From assembly GCA_035946735.1 (NCBI GenBank), contig DASYYZ010000169.1, positions 62,001 to 126,000 on the forward strand: a stretch of 64,000 nt of DNA. The letters are read 5' to 3'. Position numbers and translations under genes: made by a program. The DNA is from Gp13-AA77 sp035946735. Its GTDB lineage: Bacteria > Acidobacteriota > Terriglobia > UBA7540. A model generated the notes under the pieces. It saw only the letters and a list, made by a program, of their open reading frames with translations, searched no databases and had not been told where the DNA came from. This document shows, piece after piece, positions 25,480 to 34,628 of the stretch (position 1 is the stretch's first letter; every line of letters starts with the position of its first letter).

Positions 25480-26496
25480 ATGGCGAAACCTAAACAGGAA
25501 GGCCCTCGGCCGCCCGCTGTTCGTCGTCAGTCAAAGCGGATAGTGGACAACGGACAACGGACTACGGACTTTGTCCCCCGCCTCGAAGTGGAAATTGCCG
25601 GCGTCCTGTTTCAGAACCCAGTGCTGACGGCGAGCGGCACGTTCGGATACGGCCGGGAGTTCGCGGAGCTGCTCGACCTCAATCGCCTCGGCGGAATATG
25701 CGTGAAGGGGATTTCCGCAGACCCGTTACCCGGCAATCCTCCGCCGCGCATCTATGAGACCGATTCCGGGATGCTGAACGCCATCGGACTGCAAAACGTG
25801 GGCGCCCGGCGGTTCCTGGAAGAGAAGCTGCCCTTTCTGCGGACTCTGCGGGCGCGCTCGGTGGTGAACGTCTTTGGATATTCGACGGAAGATTACGTGC
25901 GCTGCATCGAGATCCTGAACGAAGGCGAGGGTATTGACGCCTACGAGCTGAACATCTCCTGTCCCAACACGCACTGCGGCGGCATTGTTTACGGCAGCGA
26001 TCCCAAGCTGACCGAAGAAGTGGTGGCAGCTTCAAAACGCGCGGCGCGCTTCCCGCTCTTCGTCAAGCTTTCACCGAATGTCACGGACATCACCGTGTTT
26101 GCCCGGGCCGCCGAGGCTGCCGGCGCAGATGCCCTCACGCTGGTGAATACTTTTGTGGGAATGGCCATTGATGTGGAGACACGCGGGCCTCGAATCTCGA
26201 ACTTGACCGCTGGACTTTCGGGCCCGGCCATCAAGCCGCTGGCCGTGCGCCTGGTGCATCAGGCGGCACGCGCGGTTCGCATTCCGATTATTGGAATCGG
26301 CGGCATCGCCAAGTGGCAGGACGCCCTCGAATTTCTGATTGCCGGGGCGCGGGCCATACAGGTGGGCACAGCGAACTTCTACGCTCCGGAGACGGCGCTT
26401 CGCGTGGCCGACGGCATCGCGGACTACTGCCGGCGCCACCAGATGCATGTCGACCAGGTGGTGGGTAGCTTCAAGGCTGCCGGCGGCACGGCCTAG
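25480..26496 (+). CDS. pyrD: Dihydroorotate dehydrogenase B, catalytic subunit
   Basis: 338 residues of class 1B. NPVLTASGTFGYG, CVKGISADP (FMN phosphate/Lys), NAIGLQNVGARRFLEEKLP and YELNISCPNTHCGG with the catalytic-base Cys are intact, as are LVNTFVGMAID and IPIIGIGGIAKWQDALEFL. Oxidises dihydroorotate to orotate in the cytoplasm with PyrK. The first ~35 residues are an extension absent from the family core; its coding DNA contains a 7-nt tandem repeat (GGACAAC) that encodes DNGQRTTD. A start downstream is possible only if a non-ATG codon near the core is used. Confidence 0.95.
   Translation: MAKPKQEGPRPPAVRRQSKRIVDNGQRTTDFVPRLEVEIAGVLFQNPVLTASGTFGYGREFAELLDLNRLGGICVKGISADPLPGNPPPRIYETDSGMLNAIGLQNVGARRFLEEKLPFLRTLRARSVVNVFGYSTEDYVRCIEILNEGEGIDAYELNISCPNTHCGGIVYGSDPKLTEEVVAASKRAARFPLFVKLSPNVTDITVFARAAEAAGADALTLVNTFVGMAIDVETRGPRISNLTAGLSGPAIKPLAVRLVHQAARAVRIPIIGIGGIAKWQDALEFLIAGARAIQVGTANFYAPETALRVADGIADYCRRHQMHVDQVVGSFKAAGGTA
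25544..25570. repeat. 7-nt tandem repeat inside pyrD N-terminus
   Basis: GGACAAC-GGACAAC-GGACTAC-GGAC, period 7, lies in the non-conserved N-terminal extension of pyrD. The lhr gene has a related string at 40330-40359 that also encodes D-N-G-Q-R-T. Confidence 0.6.
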
Positions 26497-26522
26497 CCGG
26501 GGGCGGCTGTCGAACCGACGTA

Positions 26523-27470
26523 TCAAGGGCCGACAACCGGGTTTGTCAGGGTTCCGATACTCTCGATCGTCACGCTGATCTCGTCTCCAGCCTTGATAAA
26601 CACCGGCGGCTTGCGAGCCATGCCCACGCCCGGCGGCGTGCCTGTAGAGATCAGATCGCCCGGTTCCCAGCTGAGCGACTGCGAAAGGTAGCTGATCAGA
26701 AAATCGATCCGGTGGATCAGGTTCGAGGTGTTCGAGTCCTGCATGGTCTGGCCGTTAAGCGTCAGGGAAATGGCGAGCGCGTGCGGATCGGCGATTTCGT
26801 CCGCGGTCACAATCCAGGGGCCCGTAGGCGCGAAGGTATCGCAGCTCTTGCCGCGGAACCATTGCTTGTCGCCGCTCTGCATGTCGCGCGCCGTGACATC
26901 GTTCAGCAGGGTGTAGCCCGCCACGTACTCCCAGGCGCGCTCCTGCGGAATGCGGCTGCCGCCCTTGCCGATCACCACCGCCAGCTCAGCCTCGTAGTCA
27001 GGCTGCTCGGTATTGGGCGGAATCCTGATCGGATCACCTGGGCCGATGATCGTATTCGACGACTTCAGAAAGAAGACCGGGGTTTCGGGCGCCTCGATGC
27101 CTTGCTCGCGGGCGTGGTCTGCATAGTTCAAGCCCACACAGGTGATCTTCGGCGGACGGCCGATGGGCGCGCGCAAACGAGCCTTCGCGACGGGAGTCAG
27201 GAGACCGTCCTCATCCGGCGCGGTTGATGCAGCCGCACCGGTCACAACTCCGAGCGCTCTGAGGTAATCCGCGCCACGGCTAACCAGATCGATCATGTCC
27301 GACGGAGGGCCGTCTGCGGCCTCGAGCGTCTCCACCGCGGCGCGCAAGTTCGGCTCGGGTTTCTTGAGAAGCCCGCCCCAATCAAGCGCTGCGCTGACAT
27401 CCACCACCAAGTCGCCTTCAACGACGCCGAGAGCCGGGCCGTTCGGTCCTGCGTAAGTCACCAGCCTCAT
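26523..27470 (-). CDS. Fumarylacetoacetate hydrolase family protein
   Basis: 315 residues. The C-terminal FAH fold has TCVGLNYADHA, PVFFLKSSNT, a metal-binding E-x-E...D set (YEAELAVVIGKGG and LLNDVTARDMQ) and GDLISTGTPPGVG. The N-terminal ~80 residues (MRLVTYAGPNGPALGVVEGD) form the small accessory domain. These enzymes hydrolyse or decarboxylate beta-diketo or 2-keto-4-pentenoate-type compounds with Mg2+. The start overlaps the stop of lutB by 4 bp (ATGA), so it is the third gene of a lutA-lutB-FAH operon and probably handles a carboxylic-acid catabolite with them. Confidence 0.93.
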   Translation of the reverse strand: MRLVTYAGPNGPALGVVEGDLVVDVSAALDWGGLLKKPEPNLRAAVETLEAADGPPSDMIDLVSRGADYLRALGVVTGAAASTAPDEDGLLTPVAKARLRAPIGRPPKITCVGLNYADHAREQGIEAPETPVFFLKSSNTIIGPGDPIRIPPNTEQPDYEAELAVVIGKGGSRIPQERAWEYVAGYTLLNDVTARDMQSGDKQWFRGKSCDTFAPTGPWIVTADEIADPHALAISLTLNGQTMQDSNTSNLIHRIDFLISYLSQSLSWEPGDLISTGTPPGVGMARKPPVFIKAGDEISVTIESIGTLTNPVVGP

Positions 27471-29014
27471 GAATGGCCTCCATCGGACTTAAGATCCTTC
27501 CAGTGCTCGCGAAACGACTTCGATGCCAACGCCGGCAAATCACGACGCTCCGTCCAGCGCGACACCGGAAAGGTAGGAAAGGTGCGAATCCAGCCTTGGC
27601 GGGCGAAGATCCCTTGTCCCCAGCGCGCCAAGCGGCCCGACCAGGCGTAGCGGCGCGGGCTGGTCATGATCCAGGCCCAGAAGCGCATGGCCGTGCGCTC
27701 GCGCACCAGTGAACCCTTAGGCTTCGGACTCGGGACCGTCTCCTGGACCTGCGCGCGCAGGTGCAGCAGCAGGTCCGGAATGTTGATCTTCACCGGGCAA
27801 ACTTCGCGGCAAGCGCCGCAGAGCGACGAGGCGAAGGGCAACTCGCGAGCGTGTTCGAGTCCGGCAAATTCCGGAGTAATAAGCGCCCCGATGGGTCCGC
27901 TATAGACCCACCCGTAGGCGTGCCCGCCGATCTTGCGGTACACGGGGCAGGCGTTCAGGCAAGCTCCGCAGCGAATGCAGTAGAGCGCCTCGCGCATCTT
28001 CTCGTCCGCGAGAGTCCGCAGCCGGCCATTATCGATCAGCACCACGTGCATCTCACGCGGTCCGTCCTCGCCGGAACGCCGGGGGCCGGTCAGAGCGGAT
28101 GTGTAGGCTGTCAGCTTCTGGCCGGTACCGGAGCGCGCCAGGAGACGCAGGAATACGGCCAGATCCTGAAAGCGCGGAATCAGCTTTTCCAGCCCGACGA
28201 GCGCCACGTGAACCGGCGGCGCGGTGCTGGAGAATCGGATGTTGCCTTCGTTTTCGACCACCACCACGCTGCCGGTCTCGGCGATGGCAAAATTGGCGCC
28301 ACTGATGCCGACTTGCGCCTGCGTGAAGGCCGCTCGCAGCGCTCGCCGCGCGATGGCGGTGAGTTCCTCAGGCTGCTCGGCGCGCTTGGGATCAACGTAG
28401 CGCTCGAACAGGTCGGAGACGTCGCCGCGGGTCTTGTGGATCGCCGGGGCTACGATGTGCGCGGGCCGCTCCTTTGCGAGCTGCACGATGTACTCACCGA
28501 GATCGCTTTCAACGGCGCGAATGCCGGCCGCTTCCAGCGCGTGATTGAGTTCGATCTCCTCGCTCACCATGCTCTTGCCTTTGACCACCTCGCGAGCGCC
28601 CGCGCGACGGGCGATCTCGACCACGATGGAGCAGGCTTCCCTGGCGTCAGCCGCAAAATGAACCTGGCATCCCTGCCGCTCCGCGCTGGCCGCGAACTGG
28701 TCCACGTAGTAGTCGAGGCGCGTGATCACCTCGCGCTTGAGGGCACGCGCTCGCTCGCGCAAGCGCTCGAATCCCGGAAGCTCGCCAATCGAGTGCAGGC
28801 GATGGCTGTAGAGCCGAAGCGTCGAGCTGCGATAAGCATCCGTAAGGTGCGCGCTCTCGAGGACCTTCAGCCCCAGTTCGTGAATCTGGTTGCTCTCGAC
28901 AGCGTGGCTGGCCCCGTCGTCCTGCGGCCATGGCAGCGTGACGCCACCGGCTTGCACTGCACCGCCCGCAGCCGGCATAACCAGCGAGCTTGTCGATTTC
29001 TCGTTCACGGACAT
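27467..29014 (-). CDS. lutB: LutB-type iron-sulfur protein (L-lactate oxidation)
   Basis: 515 residues. The N-terminal LUD domain (VVKGKSMVSEEIELNHALEA, ISGANFAIAETGSVVVVENEGN) is followed by two 4Fe-4S motifs, CIRCGACLNACP and CGACREVCP, at about residues 345-420, the LutB/YkgF layout. LutB works with LutA and LutC to oxidise L-lactate to pyruvate at the membrane side of the cytosol. lutA lies 3 bp upstream in the same operon; lutC is not present on either side within the window, its place being taken by the FAH hydrolase. The first ~35 residues are low-complexity. Confidence 0.93.
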   Translation of the reverse strand: MSVNEKSTSSLVMPAAGGAVQAGGVTLPWPQDDGASHAVESNQIHELGLKVLESAHLTDAYRSSTLRLYSHRLHSIGELPGFERLRERARALKREVITRLDYYVDQFAASAERQGCQVHFAADAREACSIVVEIARRAGAREVVKGKSMVSEEIELNHALEAAGIRAVESDLGEYIVQLAKERPAHIVAPAIHKTRGDVSDLFERYVDPKRAEQPEELTAIARRALRAAFTQAQVGISGANFAIAETGSVVVVENEGNIRFSSTAPPVHVALVGLEKLIPRFQDLAVFLRLLARSGTGQKLTAYTSALTGPRRSGEDGPREMHVVLIDNGRLRTLADEKMREALYCIRCGACLNACPVYRKIGGHAYGWVYSGPIGALITPEFAGLEHARELPFASSLCGACREVCPVKINIPDLLLHLRAQVQETVPSPKPKGSLVRERTAMRFWAWIMTSPRRYAWSGRLARWGQGIFARQGWIRTFPTFPVSRWTERRDLPALASKSFREHWKDLKSDGGHS

Positions 29015-29017
29015 TCG

Positions 29018-29749
29018 TTACGCTCGAGCAGCCAGCACTTCAGCGATATGCATCGTCTTCAGCGCCAAGCCTTGTCGATGAATCAGGCCGGCCAGATGCA
29101 TCAGGCAACCTGAATCATTCGCGACCAGGTATTCAGCGCCGGCGGCGACGGTCGCTTTCAACTTGTCTTCGCCCATTGCCACCGAAACCTCGGGAAACTT
29201 CACGGAAAACGTGCCGCCGAATCCGCAACACAAGCGATGATCCTGAAGCTCCACCAACTCGGCCCCGCGAACCGAACGCAGCAGCCGGCGCGGTTCCTCA
29301 GAAACGCCCAGCTCGCGCAGCAAGTGGCAGGAATCATGATAGGCGATGCGATGGGGGAAGCTCGCGCCGACATCGCCCGCCTTAAGCACCTTGGCCAGGA
29401 ACTCAGAGAACTCGAAGACGCGCGTGGCGAGCTGCTGCGCCTGGCGCAGCCGGACGGAATCGTGCTCGAAAAGTTCCGGGTAGAACACGCGGATCATGGA
29501 CGTGCAGGAACCTGAAGGGCTCACCACATAGTCCGCAGCGCTGGAAGCCGAGAACAAGTCAAGGACCTTAACGGCTACCGCACGGGACTCATCGCGATAG
29601 CCGGTGTTGAACGCCGGCTGGCCGCAGCAGGTCTGGGCGGGGTTGAACGACACTTCCACGCCCAGGCCGCGCAGCACCTTGAGCGCAGCCACCCCGACCG
29701 CGGGGTAAAACTGGTCCGCAAGACACGTGATGAACAATGCCACGCGCAT
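29018..29749 (-). CDS. lutA: LutA-type CCG-domain protein (L-lactate oxidation)
   Basis: 243 residues. Two cysteine-rich CCG repeats of the heterodisulfide reductase-B type: NPAQTCCGQPAFNTG near residue 40 with SGSC, and DHRLCCGFGGTFSVKFP near residue 185 with NDSGCLMH. These bind Fe-S clusters and occur in LutA, GlpC and GlcF; size and adjacency to lutB identify LutA. First gene of the lutA-lutB-FAH operon, divergent from the PASTA gene with only 32 bp between starts. Confidence 0.93.
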   Translation of the reverse strand: MRVALFITCLADQFYPAVGVAALKVLRGLGVEVSFNPAQTCCGQPAFNTGYRDESRAVAVKVLDLFSASSAADYVVSPSGSCTSMIRVFYPELFEHDSVRLRQAQQLATRVFEFSEFLAKVLKAGDVGASFPHRIAYHDSCHLLRELGVSEEPRRLLRSVRGAELVELQDHRLCCGFGGTFSVKFPEVSVAMGEDKLKATVAAGAEYLVANDSGCLMHLAGLIHRQGLALKTMHIAEVLAARA

Positions 29750-29781
29750 AGCTCTGTTAGAATAACCCGAGAGGCCGACGG

Positions 29782-30555
29782 ATGGGATTTATCTCGCAGG
29801 TCGCGGCGATCTTCCGGCTCCTGCTGCTCTTCGCGGTCTTGGTGGCGGTAGCCATGCTGGCCGCCATCACCACCATCCGGATAACAATTCACAGCGGTGA
29901 AGAAAAAACCCCAAACCTGGTTGGACTGCCGCTTGAGCGCGCCGAGCGCCTCGCGGGTAGCATGGGACTCGGCATCAAAGTCGAGGACCGGCTTTTCAAC
30001 ACCAAATACGCCGAGAACCAGATCGTCTCGCAGGCTCCGGCCGCCGGTGACAGCACCAAAGCGGGTCAGGACCTGCACGTCCTCGTCAGCCTGGGCACGC
30101 CCAGCGTTACCGTGCCGACTCTTGTGGGCGGCAGCGTACGCGCAGCGCAAGTGACCGCCACCCAGCGCGGCCTGACCCTGGGCGACGTCGCCACCGTGCA
30201 TTGGTCCGGGATCGCTGCGGATGAAGTCGTGTCGCAGGACCCTCCGCCTTCCGCCCAGCCCGCGCGCAGTCCCGCCGTCAGTTTGCTGGTCTCTCTGGGA
30301 GAGCCGCCTGCCGAGTTTGTCTGCCCCAGCTTCCTGGGCATGGGAATCGGGCAAGCGGAGAAGGCTTTGACGCGGGCCGGATTTACCATAACGGAAGCTA
30401 AGACTGCGCCCGCACCGGGCCCCGCTGACAGCGCTTCCACTCCACCGCCGCCCGCGATTTCGAGCGCGCCGGGCGGAACCATCCTGAGCCAGTCTCCTGC
30501 CGCAGGCAGCCGCATCGCAGCCGGGGCGTCTTTCAGTTTCACCGTCGCACCTTAG
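29782..30555 (+). CDS. Membrane-anchored PASTA-repeat protein
   Basis: 257 residues. One N-terminal transmembrane helix (LLLFAVLVAVAMLAAI, about residues 14-35) is followed by three PASTA domains at roughly 40-105, 108-172 and 178-255. They show the typical PNLVGLPLERAERLA, VSQAPAAGDSTKAGQDLHVLVSLG and VPTLVGGSVRAAQV patterns. PASTA modules bind muropeptides or lipid II in Ser/Thr kinases and PBPs; here no kinase or transpeptidase domain is attached. The third domain carries a Pro/Ala-rich insert (ADSASTPPPPAISS). Likely an envelope peptidoglycan-binding protein. Confidence 0.9.
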   Translation: MGFISQVAAIFRLLLLFAVLVAVAMLAAITTIRITIHSGEEKTPNLVGLPLERAERLAGSMGLGIKVEDRLFNTKYAENQIVSQAPAAGDSTKAGQDLHVLVSLGTPSVTVPTLVGGSVRAAQVTATQRGLTLGDVATVHWSGIAADEVVSQDPPPSAQPARSPAVSLLVSLGEPPAEFVCPSFLGMGIGQAEKALTRAGFTITEAKTAPAPGPADSASTPPPPAISSAPGGTILSQSPAAGSRIAAGASFSFTVAP

Positions 30556-30569
30556 AGGTTCAGCCTAGC

Positions 30570-31841
30570 CTAGGTGTATCTCATCCAGCGGGCCAGCTCC
30601 ACCAGCGACGGACGCTTTCCGTACATCAGCACGCCCACGCGGTAGACGCGCGCTGCGAAATAGACCACGGCGGCCGTAGTCCCGAGTGAGATCCCGACGC
30701 ATAGCGCGATCTGCCAGAAGGGCGGCGTCTGCATGGCGATGCGCAGCATCATCAGAATCGGCGCAAAAAACGGGATCATGGAAAGCCATACGGAGAGCGG
30801 CGAACTCGGGTCGCGCAGGATAATGTTGAACAGGAGGAAGGCGGCCACCAGCACCAGGGTGAGGGGCATCTGCAACTGTTGCGCCTCCTGATCGTTCGAG
30901 ACCATGGCGCCGATCGCCGCGTACAGGGAGGCGTAGAGCAGGTAGCCACAAAGAAAGAACAGCAGCATGTAGGCTAGCACCGAGAAATGGAGCTGCAGCG
31001 CCGGCATCGAGCTGCCGGGACGAAAGGCGGAGGCCATGGTGACCCCATAGGCAGTAATCAGTCCCGCCACGGTGGCCCAAATCGCATACTGGGTGAGACC
31101 CACGGCGGCCACGCCGACGATCTTGCCGGCCAGCAGATGAAAGGGGCGCACGGAGGCTATCAGAATTTCCATCACTCGCGAGCTCTTCTCCTCGGTGACG
31201 GAGCGCATGGTGGTAACTCCGTATATGACCAGCGTCGTGTAGAGCAGCATGCCCACCACCAGGGCGGTGATGAAGGTTTGGCCGTGCTCTTCGGTCTCGG
31301 CGCCAGCGCTTACCTTGATCAACTTCAGGTCCACGCTCGCGATCACTGCACCCACGTCGGACACATTCAGGCCTCGTTCGTGCAGCCGCCGGGCGATCAC
31401 GGCGTTAGTCACCGCCCGGTCGATGGAGTCGGTCAGGCTGATCTCACCCGGATTCCGGGTGTGGAACTCGGCCGACTCTTTGCCGCCCGTAATCGCCGCC
31501 GGCACCAGCAGAAAAGCGTCCAGTTCGCCCCGCTCCACCTGCGATCGCAAGGCGTTCTGTTCGGCGGCGGCGGGCCGCTCCTCTTTCTTGACCACCTGGA
31601 AGGCAGGCTGGCCGCTCGCGAGCCTGTCGTCCAGGTTCCGCTCGATCGAATCCGCCAGTCCGCCGGCGTTATCCAGTACCGCGATCTTCAGCGTGTGGCC
31701 GGTCTGCCGCGTAGCGGTGTAGATCTGAAAGACGAAGATCCCGATGGCAAACAGCGGCACCGCCACGGTGCTGAAGATGAAACCCTTGGTGCGCACCCGG
31801 GTGAGGTACTCGCGCTTGACCACCAGCCACAGTTTACGCAT
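30570..31841 (-). CDS. ABC-2 type exporter permease (NatB-like)
   Basis: 423 residues. N-terminal KREYLTRVRTKGFIFST plus a first transmembrane helix, a large ~140-residue extracytoplasmic domain, then about five transmembrane helices. The EEKSSRVMEILIASVRPFHLLAGKIVGV segment is the signature of the NatB/ABC2_membrane_3 family. It would form the membrane part of an exporter with the ATPase encoded immediately upstream (8-bp overlap). NatAB exports sodium in Bacillus; other members export drugs, so the substrate is open. Its TAG stop lies in a CCTAGCCTAGG string. Confidence 0.92.
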   Translation of the reverse strand: MRKLWLVVKREYLTRVRTKGFIFSTVAVPLFAIGIFVFQIYTATRQTGHTLKIAVLDNAGGLADSIERNLDDRLASGQPAFQVVKKEERPAAAEQNALRSQVERGELDAFLLVPAAITGGKESAEFHTRNPGEISLTDSIDRAVTNAVIARRLHERGLNVSDVGAVIASVDLKLIKVSAGAETEEHGQTFITALVVGMLLYTTLVIYGVTTMRSVTEEKSSRVMEILIASVRPFHLLAGKIVGVAAVGLTQYAIWATVAGLITAYGVTMASAFRPGSSMPALQLHFSVLAYMLLFFLCGYLLYASLYAAIGAMVSNDQEAQQLQMPLTLVLVAAFLLFNIILRDPSSPLSVWLSMIPFFAPILMMLRIAMQTPPFWQIALCVGISLGTTAAVVYFAARVYRVGVLMYGKRPSLVELARWMRYT

Positions 31842-32748
31842 GGGACCCGCCCACCTTTTCGATAAAGATATCGTTCAGGGGAGGTTCGACAAGTTCGAAG
31901 CGGTTGATCCGCACCCCGCGCGCGACGGCGGCCTTCAACAGCTCCTGCGGGTCGGCGCCTGCCTCCAGCCTGGCTTCGGTGACGGCGCCGAAGTGGTTCA
32001 CTCGGGCAATGAGGCCAGGCTGGTTGAGAAAATCGCCGTCGCCCGAAAACTCGATTCTTACCGTGTTCTTGCCGTAAGAGCGCTTGATGGCTGCCAATTC
32101 ACCTTCCAGCACGCTCTCGCCCTTGTTAATCAGGCAGATCGAATGGCACATCATCTCCACCTGCTCCATGCGGTGAGTCGAGAGAATAATGGTGGTGCCC
32201 TTCCGGCTCAGGTCGAGCATGATATCCTTCACCAGCGCGGCGTTCACCGGGTCGAGGCCGGTAAAGGGTTCGTCAAGGATCAGCACGGCAGGCTGGTGAA
32301 TGACGGCCACGATAAATTGCACTTTCTGCTGCATGCCCTTGGAAAGGTCGATCACTTTGTTGGAGGCCCAGGAGGTCAGCTCGAAGCGCTCCAGCCATTC
32401 GTCCACCCGCCGCCGGGCGTCCGCCTCGGAAAGTCCCTTCAGGGCCGCGAGAAACACCAGGACCTCGCGCACCTTCATGCGCGTATAGAGACCGCGTTCC
32501 TCGGGAAGATAACCGATCAAGTCCTGCGAGTCATCGGTAAGCGGCCGGCCCAGCAGCTCAATGGAGCCTTCGTCGGGCAGCATGATACGCAGGATCATGC
32601 GCAACGTCGTAGTCTTCCCGGCGCCATTGGGTCCGAGCAATCCGAAAATGGCCCCCTTAGGTATGTTTAGGCTCAGTCCGTTGACTGCGGTCACCGTATC
32701 GAAACGTTTGACGACGTTGTTCACCGATATCGCAACGCTATTTTCCAT
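31834..32748 (-). CDS. ABC transporter ATP-binding protein (NatA-like)
   Basis: 304 residues. Walker A GPNGAGKTTTLRM, Q loop YLPEERGLY, a Leu/Ser-rich signature WASNKVIDLSKGMQQKVQF (LSKGMQQK), Walker B VLILDEPFTGLDP and switch His in STHRMEQVE. The ~70-residue C-terminal extension is the DUF4162 type found in drug or sodium exporters. Energises the permease whose start overlaps its end. First gene of the two-gene operon. Confidence 0.95.
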   Translation of the reverse strand: MENSVAISVNNVVKRFDTVTAVNGLSLNIPKGAIFGLLGPNGAGKTTTLRMILRIMLPDEGSIELLGRPLTDDSQDLIGYLPEERGLYTRMKVREVLVFLAALKGLSEADARRRVDEWLERFELTSWASNKVIDLSKGMQQKVQFIVAVIHQPAVLILDEPFTGLDPVNAALVKDIMLDLSRKGTTIILSTHRMEQVEMMCHSICLINKGESVLEGELAAIKRSYGKNTVRIEFSGDGDFLNQPGLIARVNHFGAVTEARLEAGADPQELLKAAVARGVRINRFELVEPPLNDIFIEKVGGSHA

Positions 32749-32876
32749 AGATCATCCTGGCAGTCGTTGAACAAACGATTCGTCGGGCCTGGTCAGGGCG
32801 GGGCTCTGAGTATATCTAACCGTAGTGAGTGTCAGGCGCTCGGTGGTAAGGGCCTGCTGCATCGACGGTCCACTCG

Positions 32877-34628
32877 TCACTGCGCTCGAATCAGCATCAG
32901 CGTTTGATCGTCGCGCGGCGGCCGGCCTTGCTCGAAGCGCGCGATTTCGGAGAAGACGCGATCGATGATCTCCCTGAGGGGACGACGCGCGTTCACTCGC
33001 AGAATGCCCTCGAGGCGCCGCATGCCGAATTCGGTCTCGGAGCTGGCTGCCTCGATCAGGCCGTCCGAAAACATGGCCAGAAGATCGCCCGGCTCGATCT
33101 TAACCGTGGTTTCCTGGTAGTCCGTATTTTCAAGCAGGCCGAGCGGAACCCCCTCGGCGCGGATGGAATGGCTGCGGCCGCGCCTCACCAGTACCGGTAA
33201 GGGCATCCCCGAGTTCGCCAGCTTCAACTGGCGGCTCTTCAGGTCCCAGACGGCGTAGGTCAAGGTGATAAAGTGTCCATCGATTTTGCGTTCCAGCAGC
33301 ATCACGTTCAGCCGGCGCAACATCTCGGGAGGCGTCAGGTGGCGCGGGGCGAGGCTTCGCAGGATTCCGCTCACCATGGCGCCATAGAGCGCGGCGGGAG
33401 AGCCTTTGCCGCTGACGTCGCCGATCACCAGTACCTGCCGGTCTTTGCCGTAATCGAGAAAATCGTATAAGTCTCCGCCGAGCTCCCGCGCCGGCTGGAA
33501 GCGCACCAGCACGTCCAAACCTCGAATCGTGGGAGCGAGCGCGGGCATCAGGTGAAGCTGGATCTCGCGCGCGCGCGCCAGATCGCGTTCCAGCAGGGAT
33601 TCACTGCGCACCACGCGCTCATAAAGACGGGCATTTTCGATAGCTACCGCGATCTGCGGGGCCAGCGTGGAGAAGATGCGCACGTGCTCGTCCGTGAAGT
33701 AGCCGACTCGCGGGCTTTCGAGATCAACCACGCCGATGACGCGGTCTCGATAGAGCAGCGGCACGGCCATCTCGGACCGCGTTTCCGGGTTGCTGGCGAT
33801 GTAACGCGGGTCCCGAAGCACGTCAGGCACCACCACGGTCTCGCGCGAGCTGCCGGCCGCGCCGACGATGCCCTGCCCGTACGGCACCGCCGGCTTCTCA
33901 GGAATGCTTTCGCTCTGCTTGAGAGAGATCACGGTGTTATAAGTGCGGGTGCGATCATCGGCCAGCAGGATGCCAAGCCGCTGATAGTCGATCAAGCGCT
34001 TGGTAAGCTGGCCGATCTTGCGCAGCAGCTCGTTCAGCACCAGCACCGAACTCAAGTCGCGGCTGATCTCGTTCAGAAGTTGCAGCGTGCGTGACTGGCG
34101 GACGGAGCGTCGGTAAAGCATCGCGTTTTCAATGGCGGTGGCGATGGGGCGGGCCAAAAGCTCGAGCAGGCTCTGGTGGCGCTCGGTGAAATAGTCGGCC
34201 CAAGGCGATTCCAGATCCATAACGCCGATCACTCTGTTCTTGAAGATCAGCGGAACGGCGAGCTCGGATCGGATGGCCGGCCCCGAAGCAATGTAATGAG
34301 GTTCGTGGCGAACGTCTTTCACCAGCATGGAGCGGCGAGTGGCGGCGACCCGGCCCACAATGCCCTCGCCCACCTTGATGCGCAGGCGGCGTGCGGCCTC
34401 ATCGGGGTGGCCGATGTTGAAGCGGATGCTGAGTTCCTGCGCCTTTTCGCGCAACAGCAGGATGGCGAACACTTCGTAATCCACCGCCCGCTTGATGAGT
34501 TCGGCGACGCGCGACAGCAACTCATCAAGATCAAGAGTGGAGTTCAGCCGCTCGCCCACCTCCATCAGGAGGCTGAGAAGCTCCGAGGCTTCCAGGGGCC
34601 GGGCCGGGGTCGGGGGAGACTGGATCAT
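32877..34628 (-). CDS. GAF-GAF-SpoIIE/PP2C protein phosphatase (RsbU-like)
   Basis: 583 residues, cytoplasmic. Two GAF domains (about 25-165 and 190-340), nearly repeats of each other: IRSELAVPLIFKNRVIGVMDLESP and TRSEMAVPLLYRDRVIGVVDLESP. A short linker helix then leads to the SpoIIE/PP2C phosphatase with GGDLYDFLDYG, LVIGDVSGKGSPAAL, LANSGMPLP and LAMFSDGLIEA acidic metal ligands. Such enzymes dephosphorylate anti-sigma-factor antagonists in partner-switching pathways in response to a ligand sensed by GAF. No STAS or anti-sigma partner is in the window, so it acts in trans. Confidence 0.93.
   Translation of the reverse strand: MIQSPPTPARPLEASELLSLLMEVGERLNSTLDLDELLSRVAELIKRAVDYEVFAILLLREKAQELSIRFNIGHPDEAARRLRIKVGEGIVGRVAATRRSMLVKDVRHEPHYIASGPAIRSELAVPLIFKNRVIGVMDLESPWADYFTERHQSLLELLARPIATAIENAMLYRRSVRQSRTLQLLNEISRDLSSVLVLNELLRKIGQLTKRLIDYQRLGILLADDRTRTYNTVISLKQSESIPEKPAVPYGQGIVGAAGSSRETVVVPDVLRDPRYIASNPETRSEMAVPLLYRDRVIGVVDLESPRVGYFTDEHVRIFSTLAPQIAVAIENARLYERVVRSESLLERDLARAREIQLHLMPALAPTIRGLDVLVRFQPARELGGDLYDFLDYGKDRQVLVIGDVSGKGSPAALYGAMVSGILRSLAPRHLTPPEMLRRLNVMLLERKIDGHFITLTYAVWDLKSRQLKLANSGMPLPVLVRRGRSHSIRAEGVPLGLLENTDYQETTVKIEPGDLLAMFSDGLIEAASSETEFGMRRLEGILRVNARRPLREIIDRVFSEIARFEQGRPPRDDQTLMLIRAQ

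Noticed and set aside
27761..29113. 450-codon plus-strand frame
   Set aside because: Antisense shadow of lutB, which has clear Fe-S motifs.
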